A stretch of 64,000 nucleotides of DNA from the NCBI GenBank assembly GCA_014529385.2, contig CM043959.1, forward strand, positions 55,244,253-55,308,252. Direction: 5' to 3'. The translations under genes were made by a program, and so were the position numbers. Position 1 is the stretch's first letter; each line of letters opens with the position of its first letter. The notes under the pieces are model-generated. The model searched no databases. It worked only from the letters and a program-made list of their open reading frames with translations, and was not told the origin of the DNA. This document shows, one piece after another, positions 33,566 through 45,380 of the stretch. The DNA is from Adiantum capillus-veneris. Lineage: Eukaryota; Streptophyta; Polypodiopsida; Polypodiales; Pteridaceae.

Positions 33566-33589
33566 CATTGGTGCAGTCAAAGTGTGTCA

Positions 33590-34145
33590 ACCATAGTAGA
33601 GGGCACAAGCAGGTATGTATGGGCTAACAGGTGCACGTATGGACAATGAAGCACATATGAAGTGCAAGTTTTCCAAGGGAGATCTTGAAGTGTATGGCTG
33701 AAGTGTTTGAAGTGTGGAGCATATCGGTCTTTACGGATTGGCAATCGGAGTCCTGGTTGCCAAGATATATACCTTTGAAGTTTCAATGGGGACAGGTTCT
33801 GGGTCATTTTGATCGCATTGGAAAGTGTGCCCTCTGATGTGTTTTGGAGCTTGCTATGGTTTGCAGAGTTAGTTTCTAGCATGATAAGCCATCAGGACTT
33901 GACAGCTTGTCAAACGGATTCACAAAGGCCATGATCTTGTGAGTTAAAGTTTGTGCCAATTAACAGCAATGAGGTGCCAGATACATTTTCTCAATTATGG
34001 TTGGTTTGGTTGGCAATCACGACATGGTCGGAATGCAACAAGGTCTGCAAGAATTGAATTTGGGAATGGGATCTTTTGGTGGATGTTACAGCTTGATGAT
34101 TGGAGCCCCAGGCAACAAATGGTAGAGCCTTGAAGTTGGAGGGAG

Positions 34146-34176
<31 letters not shown>

Positions 34177-34742
34177 CGACTCTTTTTATGGTTTTTTAAG
34201 GCTAACGGGAAGTTTGGAGGGCTGCAACTTCATGGGCGTGCCACATGGCACTCTACTAAATCCCATAGGTGTGGGAAAGTAGTAGGCCTTTGGGGTTTAT
34301 ATAGTAGAGTGTGAGGCTCCTTGGGGTATCACATGAGGAGGAGAGAGAGATGGTGAGACTCTTGGCTATGGCGGGTGACGCAAGGCGCTACTGGTGGCGC
34401 GTGCGCCAGTGATGGATGACCATTCTGGTGGTCGGTGCCGGCATGACACTTTTGGGCACCACTTGTGGTGGTTTGAGGGTGATTATGGCATGACAGAGGT
34501 GGGGTTCCAACGTGGCCCAAATGGCCAAAAACTTTTATTGAGGGGGTGTGTTCCCATAGCCCTTGTCACGGAATTGTGACAACCATCCCAAGGGGATGCT
34601 TCCCATGCAGAGCTATGAGAGAGAGGAAGGAAACTTTTTGAGGTGTCCCATCATGCAATATAAACTAAAAAAAGTAGCCACTTGGAGAGCTTGTCCCATC
34701 ATGCAATATAAACTAAAAAAAGTAGCCCCGAGCTTGTGTCGT

Positions 34743-34822
<80 letters not shown>

Positions 34823-35229
34823 GTGATTGTGTGCATGGAGAACGAGAAGTTAGTGTATGTACGGGTGTGCAGCATGTTGTGGTTTTGACGACGTGTGTGT
34901 GCATCAATTTATGTAGAATTGCGAGTGTTACATTGGGAAAAGTGTGAAGATGTGAGCATTTTCTAGTGGATAGGGGTGTTGCAGAAGCCCTAGCCTATAG
35001 AGAGGCATTTTTGGTGTGTGTTGGATGTGCTCCCCTTTCACCCTTTCCATCTTCGGGTGCCCCCAGTGAGGGTGCATTGATGCTCTTGTTTGAAGTTTAA
35101 GCTGTGATTTTGGCAATGTCAAAGATACAAGTTTTGAAGAGCAAGTTTTGCTAGAGATGGTGTGGTCCAATTTTCCCATTTTCACTGGGGTGGAAGACGC
35201 GAGACTTGGCTCCAAGATTAGGGGTTGTT
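33590..35229 (+). repeat. LTR-like DNA related to the B LTR, with simple repeats
   Basis: 33714-33771 closely resembles 12568-12621 of the B LTR (shared GATTGGCAATC, CTGGTTGCCAAGATAT), and weaker similarity continues to about 33860. A possible TATA box (TTTATATAG) lies near 34297. There is a run of about 28 G at 34149-34176, and (CA)n followed by (GA)n at 34744-34822. A 32-bp segment (CCCATCATGCAATATAAAC...) is repeated at about 34648 and 34694. No gene seen. Confidence 0.5.
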
Positions 35230-35590
35230 CCTATTGGAGACTAGTTTATGGAGAGAAGAAAGTGCAGTGCAAGTTTTCTTACTCCTAGTCTTTGATAAAT
35301 GAAAGAGATGGTTTGATGGTCTACCAAAAGAAGAAAAGACCCAATGTGAAACCTTGGAAGCGGCTTTTTGGAGCAGGTTTGTAGCAGATGCATAGCTGGA
35401 TGACGTAAAGAGAAAGATGGACGGATTAAATCAAAGGTTGGAAGGATATTTTCAAGCATTCAAATGAGAATTTGAAACTCTTTGGGGAAAGCTAGTCAAG
35501 GTAACTCCTATTGAGAATGTTGGTTTTCAAAATTAAGCAAGTTCATGGATTGCCTGCATGAGGAGGTGTGAGATAAATCAGCTCACCAAA
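35230..35590 (+). pseudogene. Ty3-like gag fragment
   Basis: Reading across stops gives ETLEAAFWSRFVADA, LDDVKRKMDGLNQRLEGYFQAFK and EFETLWGKLVKVTP. This resembles the helical gag core of Ty3 elements, but the assignment is tentative. It ends where the leader of element C begins. Confidence 0.4.
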
Positions 35591-36889
35591 TCCCAAGTCT
35601 AGAAGTGACCAAACATGGATCGCAATCCATGTACCTCAATTGAGCTTTGGGACATAAATTATATCAGCCTATAGCACATACCATTTTGAACAAAACTTCT
35701 CAAAGCAAGGTTGCCTGAAAAAGTTCAAAAGCTGGGTCAAAAAGGCCAAAAACACTTCAAAGCAAAAAACTGCTAAAACAGACCTAGCGTTTTGATTTTG
35801 ACTGACCAAAACTTGTCCAAATCCAAAAAGATTTGGTGATAGCCTAGAAATATACCTTCATCTATGAGTGGTTAAAATTTGGGGTCAAAAGCTCTCTAAA
35901 CATGGTTCGTGATCCATGTACCTTTTCCAAAAATTTTAACCACTATGTTGTACATGCTATTTCTACTCTAAGCCTAAAATTTCAATTCATTTGGACATCA
36001 AAATCCAAGTCAAAATCCCAAAATTATCCAAGTACTCTGAGAAAATGCAAACACTGATCAAATTTCAATCCAAAGGTCCAGACCCAAAAAGTTTGATATT
36101 GTAGCATCTAATAGTCATTCCGATCCTATTGGTACCAACAAAAGTCAATTTGGCTTCTAAACATGGATTGCGATCCATGTACCTATGGTGACAACTTGAC
36201 TGAAACTTTCCCAGAATGTAGTGCTTACACAAGGAAACATGTCCCCAAGTTCAATTTTAGAAAAAAATCTGCAAATTTGGGTCAAAAGGCAGCAAAATAG
36301 GTGACACACTAAACATTGTAGATCAAACCTAGGGTTGGGTATTTGACCTATCAAAACAAGTCCAAATTCAAAAAGACTTGAGATTTAACTTGTGGACATA
36401 GATTGCAAACAAGCTCCCTAAAGATCAAATCCATATGTGGTTGAACGTGGACTCTATCCATGTACCCCAACCTAATAAATTGGTGAAAATTGGTACAGAT
36501 CTTGTGCATGACCTTGTCTAGATACTATCCAAAGTTGACAGAGGAACGTGGATCGCAATCCATGTGCCTCTTCATAATGGGGATATCTGACTTGATGAGT
36601 ATATAGATATACTTGAGTACATCTCAAATCTCAAGTTTTAACTAAAAATAACCTCTAGAGACCAAGTTATGAGCAAAAGTTCCTGTGTCCTAGTCCTAAG
36701 ACTGTTTTGAGTGTTCTTTTAAGTGCCTAATTCCAAACTTTTAGGGTACCCAAAACCAGTTTCCAAAGACCAAAGGGCCACAAAGACTTGACTTTTGAGA
36801 GACTTGACCAGGGACAAAAGGGATAAGTTGCACTTAGACAAGGTGGGCTTGTCAAAGACTATATTGAGAGTTTTGAGTGAACCTTTACC
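35590..36889 (+). other. Leader of element C, copy 1, with near-palindromes
   Basis: Near-palindromic sites at 35613-35632, 35900-35919, 36161-36180, 36445-36463 and 36546-36565, each followed by ACC or GCC after TGT. Between them are A-rich, non-coding modules, some containing AACCTAGGGTT. No gene. Confidence 0.72.
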
Positions 36890-38800
36890 ATGACAAATAA
36901 TCCACCACCAAGGTTTTCTACTCAACTCAGAGATATGCAAACCACAAGAAATGTTACAACACCTTTCAGAATGAGAATTGACAAAGACCTAGAGGAGAGG
37001 CATCCACTAATCAACAAACCAAACGTGAGATTCATCAAAACTAACAAATCCATGAGAGTTCTAATGGATTATTCTCATGAAGTCTTGTATAGGTTTACAA
37101 ACGAGGGTCAACATACCTTCTACAAGTGTGTAGAACACAGTGTGAGAGAGTTGACAGACCATAATAACCTATATGCATTCACGTATACAGCTGACCAAGG
37201 AGTGCAAGTTTTGATAGTATAGACTTGTTGATCCAATTGACCTAGAAAGGTATACATACAAGGGTACTCCTATCGCTACTTACTTTCATCAAAAAACAAT
37301 GTGAGAGCATATGTCAGAGAGGATTCCACCAAGATTTTCTCCAAGACAAGAAGAGAGAGCGAGAGACATCTTTGCAAGAGACCAAGGATTGGTCAAAGTG
37401 GTGATTGAACCAAGACAAATGAGACCTTGTCAAGTGGCCAAATGTGTCATGACAAAGTGCAATGGATCAGGGGATCCACATGCTCATGTCTCACTCTTCA
37501 AACAAGTTTTGAGAGTTGAACAATTGGCGACCTTCCATACACAACACAAGGGATTGGGGTTGACATTGGAAGGAAGAACCTTGGCATGGTTCCAACCACT
37601 AAGTAGAGATGATTTTCCACACTAGTAGAACAACTCTTGCATGAATTTTCAGAGGAGTTCTCTAAAACGGGGATCAAGCAGAACACATTTTCACAAATAT
37701 ATGCTTTCAAGCAAAAAGAGATAAAAAAGATTAAGAAAGCTTTGCTTTGCTTCAAAAAATACCTAGAGAGATGTTCCCCACAAGAGTCACCCGCAAGATG
37801 AGAGGCTATCACGTCTCTTCATTGAGGGCTTGAGAAATGAGACTCTAAAAAAGGACCTACATTTGAAATCATGTAGTTGACACTTGTAAGGCCTACGAAG
37901 AAGTGATGAAAGATACAGATAATTCTACTAGTAGTACCTCTTCTACGACGAGCGAATCCACAACAAAGCGGGATGTTCAAACTCCTACGGTGTCAAGCAT
38001 TAATCAATCGGTCAAAGAAGTAGTGAGGAGAATAAACCGAGGCTATAAAAGGAAGTCAAATGTACGACAACAAAAAATTAGGACATGTGATACTTGTGGA
38101 GCGGATTATCTCACCCCATGGTGTAATACTCAATCAAGAATGTAATGCATGATAAGGCAACAAGTACCTATTTTGAATGATGGTAGAGTGATAGTCAACT
38201 ACACTCAACCAGTGTATGTACCACAACCCATGAGAAATCATTACTCCATGGACTAGAACACTTTAATGCTCATAGTCAATCAAGAGTATAGATAAGAGAC
38301 CATTATTACTAAGCAAGAAAAACCATCAGCAACACCACTAGCTACACAACAAGTAGGACCTGCATGCTATGAGTGTGGAGGACATCATTGGGCAAGAAAT
38401 TGTCCTCATCAAGCAAAGAATGTAGAGAAATGGGGATATTGTCTAGAATGGGGTGCTACATATCTCATTCATAATTGTCCAAAACACCCAAACAACAAGG
38501 GGAATGCAACAATGAACATTATAAGAGTGAGACCTTTTCCAAGCGGATCTGAGGTAGAATCCACGGTTCCTATGAATGTGGTGACTCAAGCTCAAGTTCT
38601 AGAAGACGTGAAGAACAAACCTATCAAGGACGAACACAAATTGCATATTCAAACAGAAAGTGAAAGCTTATCATGAGGACGAGAAGAAAATCATGGAAAG
38701 CCAAACGAGACAAAATGAAAGCAAAAATGCTGAAAGAGAATGCTGCCCTAGAAACTGAGATGCAACAAACCAAGGAGAAACTTAAACGCAAAAAATAAAA
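36890..38800 (+). pseudogene. Element C gag-like region, copy 1
   Basis: Start ATG at 36890 (MTNNPPPRFSTQ). The first 110-codon block ends at a stop. A second block at about 37311-37625 contains SLFKQVLRVEQL...GLTLEGRTLAWFQPLSRDDF, the pattern of a retrotransposon gag core. A Ser/Thr-rich linker follows at 37903. The zinc knuckle CYECGGHHWARNC is at about 38366-38404. The basic stretch KAKRDKMKAK-like lies near 38700. Several frameshifts and stops are present. Confidence 0.68.
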
Positions 38801-40052
38801 CAAGGCAAGGGTAGAAGTCTTCCAAAATTTTATCAGGTGGTTCAGTCTTGGTGGAAAAATTAATGGAACCCTTAGATGTTGTATTGCAAGACTATGAGGT
38901 GAGACTGAACCTATGAGTTCCAATTTTTTGAGCCTATGGAACCCTTAGATGCTGAGTTGCAAGCCTAAGAGTTCCAAATTTTTGAGCCAGAACCTAGCCA
39001 CTGTGTTGTACATGTTATTTCTACCCTAAGCCTAAAATTTCATTTCATTTGGACATCAAAATCCAAGTCAAAATGCCAAAATTATCCAAGTACTTTGAGA
39101 AAATAAAAACATTGATCAAATTTCCAATCCAGAGGTCCAAACCCAAAAAGTTTAATACCGTAGCATCTAATAGTCATGCCGATCCTAATGGTACCAAGAA
39201 AAGTCAATTTGGCTTCCAAACATGGATCACGATCCATGTACCTATGGTGACATCTTGGCCTGAGACTTTCCCAGATTGTAGTGCATATACAAGGAAACAT
39301 GACCCAAGTTCAATTCCAAAAAAAATCAGCAAATTTGGGTCAAAAGGCAACAAAACAGGTGACAAACTAAAAACTGTAGATCAAACCTAGGGTTGGGTAT
39401 TTGACCTATCAAAACAAGTGCAAATTCAAAAACATTTGAAATATAACTTGTGAAAATAGAGTGCAACAAGCTCCCTAAAGATCAAGTCCATATGTGGTTG
39501 AACATGGATCGGGATCCATGTACCCCAACCTCAAAAATTGGTGAAAATTGGTATAGATCTTGTGCATGACCTTATCTAGATACTGTCAAAATTTGACAAA
39601 GGAACGTGGATCGCAATCCATGTGCTTCTTCATAGTGGGGGTATCTGACTTGATGTGCCTATAGATATACTTTAATACATCTCAAAACTAAAAATAACCT
39701 CTAGAGATCAAGTTACAAGCAAAAGTTCCTGTGTCATGGTCTTGAGTCTGTTGTGAGTTTTGTTTTAAGTGCAGTTCACCAAAATTACTCTAACTTTTGA
39801 TACACAACTCCAAATTAAACCAGATATAGCATGATGAGATATTGCGAGTAATAAACACAAATTCTTAAAGCTGAATTTTTTTAGGTTTCCTAATTTAAAC
39901 TTTTAGGGTACCCAAAACCAGTTTCCAGAGACCAAAGGGTCACAAAGACCTGATTTTTGAGAGACTTGACCAGGGGCAAAAAGGGATAAGATTCACTAAG
40001 CCAAGGTGAGCTTGTCAAAGACTATCTTGAGAGTTTTGAGTGAACCTTTACC

Positions 40053-41860
40053 ATGACAAATAATCCACCACTAAGGTTTTCTACTCAACTCAGAGATATG
40101 CAAACCACAAGAAATGTTGCAACAACTTCGAGAGTGAGAATCGACAAAGACCTAGAGGAGAGGCATCCACTAATCAACAAACCAAACGTGAGATTCGTCA
40201 AAACCAAAAAATCCATGAGAGTTCTAATGGATTATGCTCATGAGTTCTTGTATAGGTTTACAAACAAGGGTCAAAATACCTTCTACAAGTGTGTAGAACC
40301 CAATGTGAGAGAGTTGACAAACCATAATAACCTATATGCATTCACGTATACAACTGACCAAGGAGTGCAAGTTTTGATGGTAGATAAGTATGGATGAGAG
40401 TATAGACAAGTTAATCCAATTGACCTAGAAGCTATACATACAGGGGTACTCCTATCGCTACTTATTTTCAACAAAAAACAATGTGAGAGCATATGTCAGA
40501 GAGGATTCCACCAAGATTTTCTCCAAAATAAGAAGAGAGAGCGAGAGACATCTTTGCAAGAGACCAAGGACTGGTCAGAGTGGTGACTGAAGCAAGACAA
40601 ATGAGACCTTCTCAAGTGGCCAAATGTGTCATGACAAAGTGCAATGGATCAGGGTATCCATATGCTCATGTATCACACTTCAAACAAGTTTTGAGAGCTG
40701 AGACTTCCATATATAGCACAAGGGATTGGGGTTGAGATTGGAAGGAACAGCCTTGGCGTGGTTCCAACCACTAAGTAGAGATGATTTTCAACACTAGTAG
40801 AACAACTCTTGCACAAAAGTTTAGAGGAGTTATCTAAAACGGGGATCAAGAAGAACACAATTTCACAAATATATGCTTTCAAACAAAAAGATGAAGAAAG
40901 GCTTTTTTTTCTTCAAAAAATACCTAGAGAGATGTCCCCACAAGAGTCACCGCAAGATGAGAGGCTATCATGTCTCTTCATTGAGGGATTGAGAAATGCG
41001 ACTCTCAGGAAGGTCCTACATTTGAAAGCATGTACAAAGTTTGAGCAAGTCACTAGAGAATCTCTATATCTAGTTGACACTTGTAAGGCCTACAAAGAAG
41101 TGATGGAAGATGCAGATAATTCTACTACTAGTACCTCTTCTACAATGAGTGAATCCACGACAAAGCGGGATGTTCAAACTCCTATAGTGCCAAGCATTGA
41201 TCAATTGGTCGAAGAAGTGGTGAGGAGAATAAACCAAGTCTATAAAAGGAACCCGAATGTACGACAACAACAAATGAGGACATGTGATACTTGTGGAGGG
41301 GATCATCCCACCCCCATGGTGTAATACTCAGTCAAGACCGTAATGCATGATAAGGCAACAAGTACCTCTTTTGAACGATAGTAGAGTGATAGACAACTAC
41401 ACTCAACTAGTGTACGTACCACAACCCATGAGAAATCATTATTCCATGGACTAGAACACCTTAATGTTCATCGCCAATCAAGAGTATGGATAAGAGACTA
41501 TTCTTACTAAGAAAGAAAAACCATCGGCGACACCACTAGCTACATAGCAAGTAGGACCATGCTACGAGTGTGGAGGACATCATTGGGCAAGAAATTGTCA
41601 TCATCAAGCAAAGAATGTATAGAAATGGGGATATTTTTTAGAATGTGGTGACTAAAGCTCAAGCTCAAGAAGTTGCCAAGAACAAGCCTATCAAGGATGA
41701 ATTGCATATTCAGACAGAAACTAAAAGCTTATCAGAGGAAGAGAAGAAAATTGTGGAAAGCCAAACGAGACAAAATGAAAGCAAAAAGGTTGAGAGAGAA
41801 TTCTGCCCTAGAAACTAAGCTGCAATTAATCAAGGAGCATCTTAAACACAAAAAATAAAA
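40053..41860 (+). pseudogene. Element C gag-like region, copy 2
   Basis: Start ATG at 40053. The 114-codon first block ends at TGA after VDKYG. The segment 40809-41324 stays open for 171 codons: IYAFKQKDEERLFFLQKIP, LFIEGLRNATLRKVLHL, then a Ser/Thr-rich linker and CDTCGGDHPTP. It shows the gag organisation better than copy 1. A zinc knuckle near 41565 is preserved (CYECGGHHWARNC). The basic helix lies at 41673-41858. Confidence 0.68.
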
Positions 41861-41988
41861 CAAGGCAAGGGTAGAAGGAGTGGAGTCTTCCAAAATTTTC
41901 TCAGGTGGTTCAGTCTTGGTGGACAAAGTACAGGAACCCTTAGATGCTGAGTTGCAAGACTATGAGGTGAGACATTCCCAGACAAGAA

Positions 41989-43540
41989 GTGTTGATACCT
42001 CAAAAGGAGGAGAAAAATGAGCAGAAAGAGAATAGAACTAATGAACTATTAAATTGTGAGATTGAAACACCATTCTACACAAGGGTAGTGGCTAACACCA
42101 CTGATGATGCAAGCTCACAATTTGTGGCGCCTATCCTAGAGGTAGAGGAGCCATGGCCACAAGCCTTGTGGGAAACAATAAGGAATCGCAAAGATGGTAG
42201 TGCTACTTTTAAGTCTGCAGCTATCACTGAAATCAACATGGAACATGAGTTCTACCTGGGGGATATACAATCTCTGTATGGAGATGGTGGGTCTATAGCA
42301 TTTGAAGAGAGCAAACCACACTCTTCTATGGACTTTGCCATCTTTCATAGGAGAACACAAAACAAAGTTTGAGGTTAGATTAGTGTGGAAAGACACACCA
42401 AAATTGATGGATACAAAAATCTTGCACAAATTGATGTCTTCTTCTATACAATGCACGCTTTCTCTCTCAAAGTTGTTGAAAATTAGACCACATATATGGG
42501 AAAATACTTAGAGAAGAGGGAATTCAAATTTCCTCTTCAAGATATTCCCTTAGATGAACAAACGGGTCAAAAAACACATGATAATCCAAAGGCAAATCCA
42601 ATACCTGTAAACAAGGTGGGAGATTATTGTGAAGGATGAGAAGGAAACACCACCTTGCCATTGAAACATCAAAAAGTGTAAACACTTGCTTTACTTGATA
42701 GTGGGACGGAGTGGCCATTGCCAAAAAAGAATTATTGAAAAAAGGGGGAGACCAACTCTAAAAAGAAACATGACTAAAACTACAACTTGCAGATGGATTT
42801 GTAGAGAAACCTATGGGTATACTAGAATAGATCATAGTATCCTCATGCCAGACTGAGTACAAGCATATCTTTGCAGTAGTGGATTTTGGAATGATCAATA
42901 TCTTTGAAATCATTTTAAGGCGACCATTCACACATCAACTTAATGTGGTACAAGATTAGGCCTACGACCACCTCTATTTGCGGCATAAGGGTGTTACCAC
43001 GAGAGTCAACATCAAGGATCATAGTTATAGAGATGCTAATCAAACCCCTATGGAAAGCTTTGGCTTGACTATGGTTGACTATGGTCCAAGAAAAAGAAAT
43101 AACTGCACGATTGTACGACAAAGCGCATATTTGGATGTGTGGAGCGTTCAAAAGTGCAAGCTTGATGAAAGAAGATTGCATCCTAGAGAGATCAGTAGAG
43201 GATAAAATACATTCAAGAGTCATTTCTAGAACATTTGTTTGAACCTTTTGGATGGGATTAGATACTTGCTACACTAGATGTGTGTGTAAATGAAATAACG
43301 CCTACAAATTTTTGTGATGAGAAAGGCTATGACATAGTTCCCTATTTTATGATGAAGGCATTGAGGGAAGCTAATGGAAATTGTGAGTGTGAAAGCAAAA
43401 TAAGTGAGACAAACAATGTCATGAACCATGATGCAAAAGCACAAGTGGAGGAAGCAAAGCAATCACAAGCCATTGGCATACCTGGCGCATCAACAAAAGT
43501 TGTTTCAAAGAAGCCCACTCCAAAAAAGCACAACTGAAAG
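41989..43540 (+). pseudogene. Element C conserved domain and protease-like domain
   Basis: 41989-42372 is open for 127 codons and contains PQALWETIRNRKDGSATFKSAAI, the intact form of the sequence broken in element A. Near 42685 a frame gives LALLDSGTE, a normal retropepsin active-site triad, followed by a frameshift. The second protease motif near 42900-42930 is damaged. 43280-43537 encodes an acidic peptide rich in Asn, Glu and Lys. Confidence 0.6.
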
Positions 43541-43693
43541 CAAATGAAGAAGCAGTGTTTCCAAGTTCAACATCAAATCTTCAACAAACTCAAGATCAGG
43601 AGAAGAATGCGGTTACGACAAGAGATCAATTATCTCCTACAATGATCCAATTCGGTGTATGTGGAGAAACATGACTCAATCACATGTTAAACT

Positions 43694-45380
43694 ATGATAG
43701 ATCCATATGAAACAAAGAATTTAATGTCTTATGGAATGTGGATAATGATGGGAAAGCCACCAATCATCGATCTAAAAGAAACAGTGTACATCAGTTCTAC
43801 CACACCAATTCCTAGCTTTAGAGTGGCAGAAGCCATACTTAAATTGAGTACTCAGGAGTTCAAGGACACCTTTTACATAATCGACTCCCATCATATCAAA
43901 GAGAGTCTGGACGAACCAAAACTTAAATGAACACATTCTTTCAACAACAAAAGGCTTCAATAGTCCCAAAAGCATCTCAAGTCCATGAAGAAATAAAACA
44001 CCCAACCATAGTGGAGAAAGGTAAAGCTAAATCAGATCAACCTCACAAGTCAATTTTACCTTCGACGAGTCTCCATCAAACTTTCTATGTAGCCTCTACA
44101 TGCAATGGAAACCTATGCAAAAAGTTTATCAACCAAAGTTTACATCCCAACAGAGCCTTTGAAAGAAGCCAAAAAGATCCAACAAAGTGTTAGTATCCAA
44201 AGAGCACATCAAAATCAGAGATCCACTTTGGATTCACCAATTCCAAGTTCAACCTCAACAATCAAAGGTGATAGGGTGGGTAGCATCAAATGAGTCAATC
44301 ATTGCTCAAGGCTACTTTCAAGGGAACACCAATGTTTGGGCCCAAAAGCCTAAATTAATAGCTTGTACTTACTCACCACAAGAAAATATTTCTACAAGGA
44401 AGAAACCGAGCTATCAATGAAAGACAAACACCTCAATCAGGATAAAAAACAATTGCAAAGGGCAAAAGAAATGACCTTCATAGAGATAAGAAATTCAACA
44501 AGTATGTTTACTAAAGATATATTGCAATCAAGCTACCTAACAAAGACATGTGAAGCAGAGAATGATTCTAGTCAAGCTACTCAAAGCACAAGGATTTATG
44601 AAGGTAACACTCAAGTATGGGTACCAAAAGTAGTATCTCAACCTGCAACAACTAAGATCGATCATGTAGCACAAGGCTCTACACAAAGGCAAGCAAGCAC
44701 AATCAAGAGCCAATAGAAGCCAATCACAACCAAGGGTGCTACAACCTTTTGATGGAAACCTCGTCTTATACTACAACAATAAGGATTTTACAATGGAAAT
44801 AATCAAATATGGATAACAAAGCCTAGTGTCCATCAAGTCAGAGAAAAAGGGAAAATGCAAAAGACGATCACATGGGGACCAAAGACAAGGTGGGTTCCGA
44901 AATTGCTATTGAAAAATCCATCACAGAGAACGCACACACATCTACAACCGCTTCTCATGGGAGGTAAAGCAAAGGCTCCTTCAGTCCCTACTACAATCGT
45001 AGGACCTGTTTCACAAAGCAGTATTGACATACGGCAAATAAGTCAAGAGGAGCAGACGTATGCCAACCTAATGGACAAAATGGTGGCATCAAAAGACCAA
45101 AACAATGAAAGAGTCCTAAATCTCAAGTACGTATGGAATTTGGTTTTTGGCCTTGAAAAGGTACATCCAAATCACTATTAAAGATACATGGCACAAGACT
45201 CAAAGTTGGCCAGCTAAGCCACTAAATGAGCGAGGCATTAGTCCCAAAACTTCAAGTAATATTTTATGTGGCCTAAGAGTCTTAGCTAATTTAGGTATTT
45301 CTCAAGCTGGAAGAGTTGAGCGTATTTATGTTGTGTCACTCATGATGGTATAGTTGAGCATAAGAGTTGAAGGCTATGTA
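43694..45380 (+). pseudogene. Element C C-terminal low-complexity region
   Basis: Open stretches 43694-43930, 43927-44193, 44187-44420, 44363-44716 and 44855-45181 lie in different frames. A short motif recurs: GNTNVWAQKP, GNTQVWVPKV, GNNQIWITKP and GPKTRWVPKL, at about 44320, 44605, 44800 and 44876. The peptides are rich in Gln, Ser, Thr and Lys. I do not recognise the protein. No RT or integrase motif is present. Confidence 0.5.

Larger units (their letters stand above)
35941..41974 (+). repeat. Tandem duplication of ~3,058 bp in element C
   Basis: Unit 1 runs 35941-38912 and unit 2 38999-41974, joined by an 85-bp linker that repeats part of the unit end. Both units hold leader, gag-like region and basic helix in the same order. 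Unit 2 has lost about 130 bp around the second knuckle (equivalent to 38450-38580). The unit borders share short A/T-rich homology (AAATTTT). Confidence 0.88.
35590..45380 (+). mobile_element. Element C: relative of A with a 3-kb tandem duplication
   Basis: Order: leader with near-palindromes, gag-like region, zinc knuckle, basic helix, then all of this again, then the PQALWETIRNRKDG domain, protease-like domain and a long low-complexity C-terminal region ending near 45350. LTRs, RT and integrase were not found. It is therefore truncated, non-autonomous, or of an undescribed organisation. Colinearity with A supports one family. Confidence 0.6.

Noticed and set aside
34613..34947. Open frames rich in Thr-His or Cys-Val
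   Set aside because: They are translations of the CA/GA microsatellite at 34744-34822.
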